Assembly (NCBI GenBank): GCA_016720585.1
Contig: JADKKH010000001.1
Span: 960,938 to 1,024,937 of the forward strand
Origin: Chitinophagaceae bacterium
GTDB taxonomy: Bacteria > Bacteroidota > Bacteroidia > Chitinophagales > Chitinophagaceae
Direction of reading: 5' to 3'
Length of the DNA: 64,000 bases
In this document: in pieces, positions 1-9,021 of the stretch
How positions within the stretch are numbered: position 1 is the stretch's first letter
How the letters are laid out: each line of letters begins with the position of its first letter
Made by a program: the position numbers and the translations under genes
The notes under the pieces: model-generated
The model's input: only the letters and a program-made list of their open reading frames with translations
What the model was told of the DNA's origin: nothing
The model's database searches: none

Positions 1-294
1 ACTCAGTTGCCGGCTGATAAGCAAAAAGAATTAAATGAAATTCTGTATAAAGTGGAACGAAGCCTGATCAATGAAAAAGGGTTACCCCGGCGTTCCTGGT
101 ATAAGCACCAGGTGTATGCTCCGGGTTATTATACAGGATACGGGGTAAAAACATTACCGGGTATCCGGGAAGCCATTGAGCAAAGAAACTGGAAGGAAGC
201 CCAGGAAAATATTGCGATCGTTTCAAAAACCATGGAAGCCTATGCTGCTGAGGTACAAAAGGCCGCAATTATTTTTGTAAAGAAACCTTTTTAA
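1..294 (+). CDS. C-terminal part of an M28-family (glutamate carboxypeptidase II-like) peptidase, cut by window edge
   Basis: The frame is open from base 1 to a TAA stop, so only the last 97 residues are visible. The motif LPRRSWYKHQVYAPG followed by YTGYGVKTLPGIREAIE matches what is known of the transferrin-receptor-like dimerisation domain that ends PSMA/NAALADase-type zinc peptidases. The metal-binding catalytic domain would lie upstream, outside the window. A TTG at base 7 is in frame but is very unlikely to be the start, because family members are about 700 residues long. Family assignment is fairly sure; substrate is not known. Confidence 0.75.
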   Translation, partial: TQLPADKQKELNEILYKVERSLINEKGLPRRSWYKHQVYAPGYYTGYGVKTLPGIREAIEQRNWKEAQENIAIVSKTMEAYAAEVQKAAIIFVKKPF

Positions 295-329
295 AACAAT
301 GTTCAGGCCGTAGCACTAATTTTTGGAGG

Positions 330-1682
330 ATGCCATTACCCGGGTTATTAATTGATTCGTTATTATCTGTTAAAGGCTTTGATAAGGAAGCTTTTGAGAA
401 AGTTCATAATTCCGGTGAACAGATCACCTCTATCAGGCTAAATCCAGCAAAACCATTTTTAGGGATAAACAATAATTCCATAAGCCAATTAACCAGAATT
501 CCCTGGACTGAATTTGGATTTTACCTGGATACCCGTCCTTCATTCACTTTCGACCCACTCTTTCATGCAGGGTGTTATTATGTGCAGGAAGCCAGCAGTA
601 TGTTTTTGGAACAGGCGTTGAAACAATTGGTGGATTTGTCAAAGCCGGTTAGGGTTCTGGACCTATGTGCTTCACCCGGAGGTAAGTCCACGCATATTCA
701 TACACTCATTTCAAAAGACAGTTTACTGGTAAGTAATGACGTTATACGTTCCAGGGCTAATGTCTTAAAAGATAATATCATCAAATGGGGTTGTGAAAAT
801 GTGGTGGTGACGAATAATGATCCCAGGGATTTTTCAAAATTGGAAAATTATTTTGATGTCATTGTGGTGGATGCTCCCTGCAGCGGCAGTGGTCTGTTTC
901 GCCGGGATCCCGGGGTGATTGGGGAATGGAGTGAGCATAATGTGGAATTGTGTTCGCAACGGCAACAACGGATACTGGCAGATGTATGGCCGGCTTTAAA
1001 AGAGCAGGGTATCCTGGTTTATTCAACCTGTTCTTATTCAGAAAAGGAAGATGAGGAAATAGTAAACTGGGTAATAAAAAATTTTTCTGTTGAAAACTGT
1101 CTGTTAAAAATTTCTGAATCATGGGAAATCATTGAATCGGGGGGTGGTTATCGCTTTTGGCCGGATAAGATAAAAGGCGAAGGATTTTTCCTGGCTTGTT
1201 TTAAAAAGAAGGAAGGCGGAGATGTTTTTCCGATGCGGATAAAAAATAAACCAGCACCTGTTGCCAGGAAAGAAATTGATCTGGTGGAACGATGGATACA
1301 AAAAGAGGGTCTGTATTTTATGAAACACGATAATACGGTCTATGCATGGCCTGAACAACGGGTAAATGATTTCAGTTTTTTGCTGGAACAGGTTCGAGTC
1401 ATTTATTCCGGTGTGTTAACCGGGGAACTGATGCGGGATAAATTAGTGCCTGATCATGCCCTTGCTATGAGTCCGTTAGTGGCTGATCCCATAAGCCGAA
1501 CGGAATTAACTTATGAAAAAGCTATTCAATTTCTGCAACGAAAAGAACTTGCCGGTGAAATAGCAACCCGGGGCTGGCAGCTGGTCACTTACCAGGGGCA
1601 TCCGCTTGGCTGGATAAATGTTTTAACAAACCGTATCAATAATTATTATCCTAAAGAACTGCGAATATTAAAAGATATCTAA
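330..1682 (+). CDS. RsmF/RsmB-type rRNA (cytosine-C5)-methyltransferase
   Basis: This 450-residue protein belongs to the NOL1/NOP2/Sun family, which puts a methyl group on C5 of cytosines in rRNA using S-adenosylmethionine. The SAM motif DLCASPGGKS is at residues 111-120. The two family cysteines are present: PCSGSG (Cys184) and the nucleophile in YSTCSYS (Cys234). After the catalytic domain there is a 150-residue C-terminal part ending in YPKELRILKD, like the RNA-binding tail of RsmF, so an RsmF-like enzyme is a better guess than RsmB, which has an N-terminal NusB-like domain instead. The exact target nucleotide cannot be read from sequence. It lies 35 bp after the peptidase gene and 51 bp before the LysM gene, all on the same strand. 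Confidence 0.88.
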   Translation: MPLPGLLIDSLLSVKGFDKEAFEKVHNSGEQITSIRLNPAKPFLGINNNSISQLTRIPWTEFGFYLDTRPSFTFDPLFHAGCYYVQEASSMFLEQALKQLVDLSKPVRVLDLCASPGGKSTHIHTLISKDSLLVSNDVIRSRANVLKDNIIKWGCENVVVTNNDPRDFSKLENYFDVIVVDAPCSGSGLFRRDPGVIGEWSEHNVELCSQRQQRILADVWPALKEQGILVYSTCSYSEKEDEEIVNWVIKNFSVENCLLKISESWEIIESGGGYRFWPDKIKGEGFFLACFKKKEGGDVFPMRIKNKPAPVARKEIDLVERWIQKEGLYFMKHDNTVYAWPEQRVNDFSFLLEQVRVIYSGVLTGELMRDKLVPDHALAMSPLVADPISRTELTYEKAIQFLQRKELAGEIATRGWQLVTYQGHPLGWINVLTNRINNYYPKELRILKDI

Positions 1683-1733
1683 AGGGCTGTAAAAAGTAAA
1701 AATTCCACATCTTTGCAATCAAATCATTCCGGT

Positions 1734-2675
1734 ATGAAAAATTTCGCCCTTTCTTTTTTAGTCTTCCTGTTTGCTGCCAGTGTAGTTTCTGCCCAAAAAG
1801 CGGATTTGATGGTGAAAAGCAGTGACAAGGGTTTGTACCTGGAACACAAAGTGAAATCAAAGGAAAGTTTTTTTTCTATAGGCAGGCTCTACAATTGTAA
1901 CCCGAAATCACTTGCAACATTTAACAATCTGGATATGAAAAAGGGACTTCAGATTGATCAGAAAATAAAGATACCTCTGACCGACAGCAATTTTACCCAG
2001 CAGGGAAATAAAGGCACCCCGGTTTATTATAAAACAGGCGATAAGGAAGGGCTGATGACGGTTAGTCAAAAGCATAATGATGTATTGCTGGCAGATCTTC
2101 GCCGTTGGAATAATCTTTCCACAGATGAAGTAAAGAAAGATTCCAGGTTGATAATAGGATTTTTACAAAGTAAAGAAATGCCGGCAATTACAATTACGAA
2201 TAAACTCCCAAAAGAGGAACCGGTTGTTAAGGTGGCCGATAAGCCTGTAGCACCAATGGAAGTTAAGCCAGAGGAGAAAGTACCCTTAAAATCGATGGAG
2301 AAACCGGAAGAGAAAGTTGCAGTAAAGATTGAAAGAAACCCAGTCTCCACTGACCTGGGCTACTTCAAGGCAGATTTTGAACAACAGATAAAAACAGCTC
2401 CTGTTTCAAAAAACGAAACGGTAACATCAGGTGTTTTTAAAACAACCAGTGGCTGGCAGGATGCTAAATATTACCTGTTAATAGATAAGGTTTCGCCGGG
2501 AACTATTATTAAACTGGTTAACCCTACCAACAAAAAGATAGTTTATGCAAAAGTTCTTGGTGAGATGAGTGGCATCCGCCAGAATGAAGGGTTGACTGTC
2601 CGCATCAGTAATGCAGCTGCTTCGGCATTGGAGATTACCGAAGAGGATAAGTTTATTTTAATGATTAATTATTAA
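1734..2675 (+). CDS. Secreted LysM protein with C-terminal double-psi-barrel-like domain
   Basis: The ATG at 1734 begins a clear signal peptide (MKNFALSFLVFLFAASVVSAQ), so it is preferred to an in-frame TTG 21 bases upstream. The mature protein has a LysM repeat at about residues 38-85 (HKVKSKESFFSIGRLY...), a second diverged LysM-like unit at 100-150, a Lys/Pro/Glu-rich linker (about 160-210) and a C-terminal domain with the pattern GTIIKLVNPTNKKIVYAKVLG, which resembles RlpA-type double-psi beta-barrels. LysM domains bind peptidoglycan, so a periplasmic cell-wall role is likely. A near-consensus -7 box (CATCTTTG, 1707-1714) lies 19 bases before the ATG. Exact function unknown. Confidence 0.8.
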   Translation: MKNFALSFLVFLFAASVVSAQKADLMVKSSDKGLYLEHKVKSKESFFSIGRLYNCNPKSLATFNNLDMKKGLQIDQKIKIPLTDSNFTQQGNKGTPVYYKTGDKEGLMTVSQKHNDVLLADLRRWNNLSTDEVKKDSRLIIGFLQSKEMPAITITNKLPKEEPVVKVADKPVAPMEVKPEEKVPLKSMEKPEEKVAVKIERNPVSTDLGYFKADFEQQIKTAPVSKNETVTSGVFKTTSGWQDAKYYLLIDKVSPGTIIKLVNPTNKKIVYAKVLGEMSGIRQNEGLTVRISNAAASALEITEEDKFILMINY

Positions 2676-2723
2676 ACTCCGGCGTCCTAAATCTCTCTGC
2701 CGCGGCATAGGACATAAGAGTTT
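2674..2723. repeat. Long interrupted hairpin between convergent genes
   Basis: AAACTC (2674-2679) pairs with GAGTTT (2718-2723), and GTCCTA (2684-2689) with TAGGAC (2708-2713). Both sides are separated by four unpaired bases. A 10-bp perfect palindrome TGCCGCGGCA (2698-2707) sits at the inner end. It fills the gap between the LysM gene and fmt and overlaps the LysM stop codon. There is no U-tract, so it could end transcription from both sides only by structure; a REP-like element is the alternative. Confidence 0.6.
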
Positions 2724-2755
2724 ATGGCCTTGGTGGTTTTCTTCAGGGAAAAAAT

Positions 2756-3700
2756 TTAAAATCGATAACCCCGAAGAAATTCTTCTATACCCATTTTTTT
2801 CTTTCCTTCCAATTGAACTTCGAGTAAATGCAGATATCCGTCTGCACAGGCAAATTTTAAAAATGTTTTCCCATCGGTTTCGTAATCACCTTCGGTATGC
2901 CTGGGAAAAATAATTTCCTTTTCTGCTTTGAAAATCTTCAGCATCTTTTCATTCATAATGATGAATGCAGCAGGATAGGGATTCAATCCCCGAACCAGGT
3001 TGAAAATGTTTGCAACTGGCTGGCTCCAGTTTATTCTACAGGTATCTGTATGAATTTTGGGTGCGGGCATTAACGCTTTCTGAAGATCCCCGTCTGACAG
3101 TGTTACCTGTGCTTTTTCTTTCAGTGTGCCCGCTGCAAGTCCTTTAATGGTTTTTAGCAGTAATTGCGCTCCAATTTCTTTCATACGGTCATGTACTTCA
3201 CCGGCTGTTTCGTTTTCTCCGATCGTAAAACTTTCCTGTAATAAAATAGCACCGGTGTCAATTTCCTGTTGCAATTTGAAAGTGGTTACCCCGGTTTCTT
3301 TTTCGCCATTAATAACTGCCCAGTTAATGGGCGCTGCACCCCGGTATTGTGGTAACAAAGAGCCATGAAGATTAACTGAACCCATGGGCGGCATATTCCA
3401 GACAAACTCAGGTAGCATCCGGAAAGCAACAACAACCTGCAGATCAGCTTTCAGGGATCTCAGATCTTCTAAAAACTGCAGGCTCTTTAGTTTTTCGGGT
3501 TGTAATATGTTCAGATTATGCTCTACAGCATATTTCTTCACAGCACTTTGCTGCAATTGCATGCCTCTTCCGGCAGGTTTATCGGGGGCAGTTATTACGC
3601 CGACAATAGTACAACCGGCTTTTACTAAGGTATCCAGAGAGGAAACAGCAAACTCCGGTGTGCCCATAAAAACTATCCGCAACGTTTGAAAGTCTTTCAT
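2756..3700 (-). CDS. fmt: Methionyl-tRNA formyltransferase
   Basis: Fmt transfers a formyl group from 10-formyl-THF to Met-tRNAfMet in the cytoplasm so that translation can start. The 314-residue length is normal. The N-terminal FMGTPEFA motif is at residues 11-18, and the catalytic and folate site is complete: Asn110, His112, SLLPQYRG (114-121) and Asp148 in the sequence IDTG. The C-terminal 100 residues form the OB-like tRNA-binding domain. def is not adjacent here. A near-consensus -7 box on the minus strand (TACCTTCG, plus-strand 3706-3713) ends 5 bases before the ATG, suggesting a leaderless message. Confidence 0.95.
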   Translation of the reverse strand: MKDFQTLRIVFMGTPEFAVSSLDTLVKAGCTIVGVITAPDKPAGRGMQLQQSAVKKYAVEHNLNILQPEKLKSLQFLEDLRSLKADLQVVVAFRMLPEFVWNMPPMGSVNLHGSLLPQYRGAAPINWAVINGEKETGVTTFKLQQEIDTGAILLQESFTIGENETAGEVHDRMKEIGAQLLLKTIKGLAAGTLKEKAQVTLSDGDLQKALMPAPKIHTDTCRINWSQPVANIFNLVRGLNPYPAAFIIMNEKMLKIFKAEKEIIFPRHTEGDYETDGKTFLKFACADGYLHLLEVQLEGKKKMGIEEFLRGYRF

Positions 3701-3729
3701 TGTTGCGAAGGTATAAAATCAATGGCAGG

Positions 3730-4545
3730 TTAGTTGCCTTTGTAATAAGTGCTTTTTATTCCAGGTATCAGTTCAGATAGTTTGTTGATCCTGGTTTCAT
3801 CAGAGGGATGAGTGGATAAGAATTCAGGCCATTTTCCGCCTTTGTTATGTGCTGCCATGCGCCGCCAGAAGGGGATAGCTTCTTCGGGGTTGTAACCCGC
3901 CATGCTCATAAATATCAAACCAAGTTTGTCTGCTTCACTTTCCTGCATACGGCTGTTGGGTAATTCCAATGCCAACTTTGTACCCACAATATATAATCCT
4001 AAAAAAATAAGTTGTGTTTGCTGTTTCTTTTCTTTTAAGGCTTCTTCCAAAACCAATCCTCCCAGGCCAATCAGCAGCGCTTCGCTCATCCGTTCATTTC
4101 CATGACGGGCAATGGCATGGGCAATTTCATGTCCCATGACTACAGCCAGGGCTGTTTCGTTCTGGGTTACGGGTAGCAAGCCGGTATAAACAACGACTTT
4201 GCCTCCGGGCATACACCAGGCGTTGATTATATTTTCATTAATGGTGTTATATTCCCATCTAAAATTTTTGATTTCTTTGCTCATATTATTTTGCGTCATA
4301 TAGGATTCAACAGCCAGTTGAATCCTGGTCCCCACCCGGGTTACCATTTGTGCTCGCGCATCATACTGTGAAAGGGTGGGGCTGGCTTTTACGACTGAAT
4401 CATATTGTGTAAAAGCCATTTCTTTGATCATAAAATCGGGAACAAGATTTAATTGTTTACGGCCGGTAACCGGAACGGTTTTGCAGGAGGCAAAAATTAG
4501 CACCACAGATATGCAGAATGAACAGAGGGGAATTATTTTTTTCAT
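3730..4545 (-). CDS. M48-family zinc metallopeptidase lipoprotein
   Basis: The protein begins with a lipoprotein signal (lipobox IFASC, Cys21), so it is probably anchored in the periplasm. The zinc site HEIAH is at residues 139-143 and the third ligand is in ESEAD (Glu204), as in M48 peptidases such as LoiP and BepA. The segment N-terminal to HEIAH (NAWCMPGGKVVVYTGLL) is the family signature. At 271 residues it contains only the catalytic domain, without the TPRs of BepA. A role in outer-membrane protein quality control is inferred from the family. It is the last gene of a minus-strand run (11403 to 3730), but a 96-bp gap separates it from the preceding gene. Confidence 0.88.
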   Translation of the reverse strand: MKKIIPLCSFCISVVLIFASCKTVPVTGRKQLNLVPDFMIKEMAFTQYDSVVKASPTLSQYDARAQMVTRVGTRIQLAVESYMTQNNMSKEIKNFRWEYNTINENIINAWCMPGGKVVVYTGLLPVTQNETALAVVMGHEIAHAIARHGNERMSEALLIGLGGLVLEEALKEKKQQTQLIFLGLYIVGTKLALELPNSRMQESEADKLGLIFMSMAGYNPEEAIPFWRRMAAHNKGGKWPEFLSTHPSDETRINKLSELIPGIKSTYYKGN

Positions 4546-4641
4546 ACTGTAACTTTATTAGTTAAATCTATCTGTTATTGTCAGTCAATACTATCCTGTA
4601 AAACAAGGATATTTTTTAGAATCACCTTCTGAATTGTGTGC

Positions 4642-6486
4642 CTAATCTTTAGTTATTTTAATATTACTGATATAAAACTTATCATTTGCTTCTGAGTTGT
4701 AACTAAAAAATGACAGGGCATTGAATAAATGAGCTGCCGGAATTGCTTTTTCGTATTCTACAATTTTTTTATTATCAATAAACACCTGTAACATTTCTTC
4801 TTTCTTTTTAATGGCTACAGTAACCTGGTTATTTTTTTTATTATTTGAAAAACCGGGGGCGGCATACCATTGGGAGCCGTTTGAATAGCCCGGAGGCGAC
4901 GGGAATTTTGTTTCAAGTGTTGCTTCACCGTCTTTGCCATCAAAACCGGGGCGTAGTTTCAGTTTCAGGAAGGATTCTGCGTTGCCGGGTGATGTTTCTT
5001 TTGATAGTTGTAAGGTTAATCCCTTGGCTCCCCAGGTAAAATTTTGAGAAGCAACTAAATCATATGTCAATGTAAAGTTTTGTGGTAAAGGTTTTTTTAG
5101 TTGATTCGGTGTTATCGTATTGCCCGTTATCAAAACCCAGTTGCCATTTAAACCATCCAATTTTTCAACAACACCTCCATCTAAACCATATTCGGAACGC
5201 CAGCCAACAGGTTTTTTGCCAATGGCATTTGTAGAAAAGTCTTCAAAGTAATGGATGCTTTTATCTGTTTTATTTATTTTACTGGCTTCGGATGCTTCAG
5301 AGATTACCACTGTTTCTTTAAAAGTTGGTGAACGGAGTGGTTGATAGGGCTGTCCTTTTACTTTTTCAGGGGCAAAGAAAAAATTATAGACATATTCAAA
5401 ATTGAAATTGTTGATGATGGCCTCATGCTGTTGTCTTTCTGTTGGCTCACCCGGGTAATATTCCCAGCTTATCAGTATCCATTGTGGTTTGTCTTTTTTG
5501 CAAAGCTCAGCCAATGCCGGGTCAATTTTATAAACGGGGTATCTATCTGAAGTTGTTTCAGGGTCTGTTAAATATTGACTGGTAAATATATCCCTGCCAA
5601 ATGCCAAATCACTTAGTCCGGGCTGTGCGCTGGTCATGGCGGGTTCACCCAAACGGCTTTTATATTTTTCTTTGTTCTTTATTAAACCTGTGTTGTATCC
5701 CTCAATTTTTTCATCTAGGCGTTTTACCTCAACAGCTATCCTTTTTTGATCACCTTGTTCTGCTTCAGAAATTCTTTTCTTTTCTTTTTCGTAAAAAACC
5801 GGTATTGCCATTTCACATGCCTGTAAAAATTCGCCTTTGGTAATTTTTAGAAAAGGGGATTTATTGTCTTTGCATAATAAAACATGCTCAACGCCACCGC
5901 CAAACCCCATATTTTTAATCCAGAAACTTATATAGGGCATAATGTTTGCCATTTTTGAGATATCAAGTAGTTTTTTTATCTTCTCGTCATGCGCCTCTGT
6001 TTCTGCTGTGGGCATTGTAAAATAATATTGTGTGGGAGTGCAGATATCCCTGACTGGCCAATCACCCGGAATATTATTAGCAAATACGCCCCACCATGAA
6101 TGGCTGTTGGTAAAAGGTTCCAGCTTTCGGCTGCTGTTGTATTTGAGTTCAAAATAGGTTTTGGAATAGGCGCCGTAAATCTGCGGCTTGCCGGCCGTAT
6201 GCTGATTATACAAACCCAGTTTTTCAGAAACGGATTTTTTAACATCACCTAATGCGCCTTTCGGTATATAGCTGGCCTGCATCCAGTTGGCAAAAGAATC
6301 GCAAATGGAAATCTGGTTTGCCGAATACACTTTGTTGTCAACCTTCATGCCCTCTTTTACGCCTTTAAACTTGTACACTTTCATCCAGCCAATCACACTG
6401 TCTTCAATGGATTGCCGCGGGATTTGTTGGGCAAATAGAGCTTCCGTAAAAAAAACGAAAAATGCTAAGCTGAATAAATATTTCAT
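4642..6486 (-). CDS. Secreted protein of unknown function with C-terminal ConA/LamG-like domain
   Basis: I do not recognise the first 400 residues. The protein has a signal peptide (MKYLFSLAFFVFFTEALFAQ) and 614 residues. From about residue 420 the pattern FEDFSTNAIGKKPVGW, NFTLTYDLV and FTWGAKGL is like the concanavalin-A-like sandwich domains found ahead of OmpA or in other Bacteroidetes surface proteins. The middle contains a Lys/Glu-rich, probably helical stretch (about residues 215-265). It follows three other secreted unknown proteins on the same strand, with a 127-bp gap to the previous gene, so it may have its own promoter. Function unknown. Confidence 0.65.
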   Translation of the reverse strand: MKYLFSLAFFVFFTEALFAQQIPRQSIEDSVIGWMKVYKFKGVKEGMKVDNKVYSANQISICDSFANWMQASYIPKGALGDVKKSVSEKLGLYNQHTAGKPQIYGAYSKTYFELKYNSSRKLEPFTNSHSWWGVFANNIPGDWPVRDICTPTQYYFTMPTAETEAHDEKIKKLLDISKMANIMPYISFWIKNMGFGGGVEHVLLCKDNKSPFLKITKGEFLQACEMAIPVFYEKEKKRISEAEQGDQKRIAVEVKRLDEKIEGYNTGLIKNKEKYKSRLGEPAMTSAQPGLSDLAFGRDIFTSQYLTDPETTSDRYPVYKIDPALAELCKKDKPQWILISWEYYPGEPTERQQHEAIINNFNFEYVYNFFFAPEKVKGQPYQPLRSPTFKETVVISEASEASKINKTDKSIHYFEDFSTNAIGKKPVGWRSEYGLDGGVVEKLDGLNGNWVLITGNTITPNQLKKPLPQNFTLTYDLVASQNFTWGAKGLTLQLSKETSPGNAESFLKLKLRPGFDGKDGEATLETKFPSPPGYSNGSQWYAAPGFSNNKKNNQVTVAIKKKEEMLQVFIDNKKIVEYEKAIPAAHLFNALSFFSYNSEANDKFYISNIKITKD

Positions 6487-6517
6487 ATGTAGACGTTGTT
6501 ATTTTTTATTAAAGGAA

Positions 6518-6535
6518 TCCTGATATCAATCGGGA
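6518..6535. repeat. TCCCGAT-type palindrome, intergenic
   Basis: TCCTGAT (6518-6524) and ATCGGGA (6529-6535) form an inverted repeat with one mismatch and a four-base loop. It belongs to the same family as copies at 23125, 25651, 25691 and 27514, and lies in the gap before the 4642-6486 gene. Confidence 0.5.
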
Positions 6536-6613
6536 GTCCTGTCCTTCCATCTTTATTAGTGTTTGTGTCAGCATTATCATGGGTATTTCGTAATTATTTT
6601 TTGGTTTAATAAT

Positions 6614-8011
6614 TTATTTGGCTAATCCATATTTTGTGTAAATGCCAGAGCCCGGAGAATCTGCATTAAGCAGGTTTAATATTCTTGCACCTTTTATGCA
6701 AGACCAAAAGGCATGGTAGGTTCTTGCCCTGCTTTCAATCATTGAAAATTTAACCTGCCAATTGTTGGGCACAGTAAGTTTTCCGGATGATTTAACTTCG
6801 TTAAACTTTGCATTACCCACCATTCCATTAACTACCAATAATTTCCAGTTATAGGTATTCCCCGCACTAAAAATAAATTCTTCGTTTGACTGGTTCATAT
6901 TCATGCCTGCATATTGTCCTGTATATGCATTATACATTTGCTGGATGCCGGTAAAATCGCTTGTCCACTTGCCTTTAAAATCACCTGAAGCAATGGCAAA
7001 CTTGTTATAGTTGACCATTTGCACCAATGGGTTCATTAAGGAAGACTCGCTATCCCATTTTATGGTTTCAGGGTCAAATTTATACTGCTGGATAAAAGTG
7101 TTTTTATCGGGGGCAACAAACTCCAGCCAGCCGGTTTGGCCCTGCCGGAAGAAAACAATAAATACTTTTTTGCCCGTTGCATTTTCAGTTGCATATCCCA
7201 TGCCCAGGTAAGGCCTGTCGTAAGTGCTGATATAGCTTGTTCTATAGCTTTTGAGATTACTATAGCGGGGTGCAACCAGAATATTCCAGGCTGCATTAGT
7301 CAGAACATCGGGGTCTGCCGGAAAAATTGTTCCTTCTTTTGGGAAGTGAATTAATACTTTAAGATTTCCTTTTGTTACTTCCACCCAATTTTCCTGCACG
7401 GTACTTGTCCAGCCATCATCAAAGTTTGTGGTATTAAATGCGAAATCATCTTTTTTTGCTGCTGTTGTTTTTGGCTGAGGCTTAACTGAATTTGTTTCAT
7501 ATTTTAGTGGTGGATTATTACCCGCTATTTGTTTTTGCAATGTTATGGATTCTAAGAAAGTTGAAATTTCATTTTGAAATACATCAGTATTAGTCAGGAT
7601 GACAATGTTTACCATTTTATCCAGGCTGGTAGAAGTTATTAATAAGGCAATGCCTTTATTTCCCTCATTTTCAAATGAAGCATAACCGCTTTCTGCTGTC
7701 CAGCCATTTTCTGTTGACGCGGGTTGCATTTCTGGTTTTGCAGAAACAGATACCATTCCCTTTACTAATGTTTCCCATGCAAGGGAAAAATTTTCTTTTG
7801 TGTCTGTCTTTCCGGGAATGGCCTTGTATAATGTTATCAGACAATAGGTTCCTTTTGCCGGGTCTTCTTTAGTGAACTGAATGGCAGATTCTGTATTTTG
7901 CCTTTTCCATTCTTTGGGCGGCGTATAAGTTGTTATGTCAAAAGTTTGCTTTTGTGCATAAATTGTTGCCACGGAAACACAGAAGACGCAGAGAAGGATA
8001 ATATTTTTCAT
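6614..8011 (-). CDS. Secreted protein of unknown function
   Basis: A 465-residue protein with signal peptide MKNIILLCVFCVSVATIYAQ. No known domain is recognised with confidence. Two tandem regions share a style (residues 20-160 and 195-330: an amphipathic start, a VKGM or TNAAWNILV helix and a closing strand), which may be a duplicated fold. The last 110 residues (GKWTSDFTGIQQMYN onward) look like a lipocalin-type barrel, but this is only an impression. It starts 26 bp after the stop of the upstream gene at 8038-9009, so the two are probably cotranscribed. Confidence 0.6.
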   Translation of the reverse strand: MKNIILLCVFCVSVATIYAQKQTFDITTYTPPKEWKRQNTESAIQFTKEDPAKGTYCLITLYKAIPGKTDTKENFSLAWETLVKGMVSVSAKPEMQPASTENGWTAESGYASFENEGNKGIALLITSTSLDKMVNIVILTNTDVFQNEISTFLESITLQKQIAGNNPPLKYETNSVKPQPKTTAAKKDDFAFNTTNFDDGWTSTVQENWVEVTKGNLKVLIHFPKEGTIFPADPDVLTNAAWNILVAPRYSNLKSYRTSYISTYDRPYLGMGYATENATGKKVFIVFFRQGQTGWLEFVAPDKNTFIQQYKFDPETIKWDSESSLMNPLVQMVNYNKFAIASGDFKGKWTSDFTGIQQMYNAYTGQYAGMNMNQSNEEFIFSAGNTYNWKLLVVNGMVGNAKFNEVKSSGKLTVPNNWQVKFSMIESRARTYHAFWSCIKGARILNLLNADSPGSGIYTKYGLAK

Positions 8012-8037
8012 ATTAATAGGGTTGAATAATTAAAATT

Positions 8038-9009
8038 TTATTTCCCCAGCATATTTTTCAGTGTGGAAAAATCAACTGCTTTTATTATGGCTTCCATATT
8101 GGTATCAAATACAGCACCATCTTTTGATATTTTATATACCACGGTAAAAAATTGCGGCGATGATTTAGGTAATTTTTTATGATAGTAATCTAAATTTGGC
8201 TTAATAGCAATAAATGAACCTTTTGTACCCTCGTCTACAAATCTTTCAAACCGTTCTTCGTCATTCCACATGCAAACTGCTGTTTTTTCTAATTCGGTTT
8301 CAGATTTTGTTAAGAAATCACTTATATTTTTATAATATTTATCGAGATAAACTTTACTTCCGGGGTTCTCTTTAAGTGACTTGTCTAATCTATTTTTTTG
8401 TATCACTAAATATTCTTTGCGGGTAAGATATGAAAAAGGGAGTGTGTCATTATAAGTGATCAGCCAGCGGTATTCGTATAACGGTTCGTCGTAAGCTTTT
8501 TCTTCACCCATAAAATAAAAGCCCTCTTTTTTTTCCGGTCTTTTTGTCAACTTTAAATACCCCCTGAAATCGTCACCCATGTCTGCTGCATAAAGGGCAT
8601 TCAACCAGTAACTCGCATTAGCAATAATATTTACTGTAGTGGGCGTAGCATGATCAACATAATATTTTGATTTATCTGCACTCTGCTGGTCGCATAGATA
8701 CCTGAGTATATACATTGAATAATAATAGGGGTCGGCAATCCAGGATTGATTTGTAGCTAAGCTTTTACCAAATGTTGTGCCATATAAAACCTGGCATCCC
8801 TTTGGGCTGTAGCCGGTGTTTACCATGTTGTGGATTTTAGCAAGCACTGCTTTTTCTTTAGCTAAATCTGCTGCACTGACATTAACAATAGAGCCTTTCA
8901 AGCCGGCTTTCCAGGTTCCTGGTTTCTGTGCCAGTAATTCTTTACTGCAATCCTGTGCTGATGCTGCAACTGAAAAAATATTGAGAGAAAATAATAGTAT
9001 GTATTTCAT
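8038..9009 (-). CDS. Secreted protein of unknown function
   Basis: A 323-residue protein with signal peptide MKYILLFSLNIFSVAASAQ. The rest is globular and charged with no domain I can name. It begins only 12 bp after the stop codon of the TPR protein gene (9022-11403) and 26 bp before the next gene, which supports a single transcription unit for these secreted proteins. Co-occurrence with a TPR protein suggests a shared envelope function, but nothing in the sequence says which. Confidence 0.6.
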   Translation of the reverse strand: MKYILLFSLNIFSVAASAQDCSKELLAQKPGTWKAGLKGSIVNVSAADLAKEKAVLAKIHNMVNTGYSPKGCQVLYGTTFGKSLATNQSWIADPYYYSMYILRYLCDQQSADKSKYYVDHATPTTVNIIANASYWLNALYAADMGDDFRGYLKLTKRPEKKEGFYFMGEEKAYDEPLYEYRWLITYNDTLPFSYLTRKEYLVIQKNRLDKSLKENPGSKVYLDKYYKNISDFLTKSETELEKTAVCMWNDEERFERFVDEGTKGSFIAIKPNLDYYHKKLPKSSPQFFTVVYKISKDGAVFDTNMEAIIKAVDFSTLKNMLGK

Positions 9010-9021
9010 TAATTCAGTTTA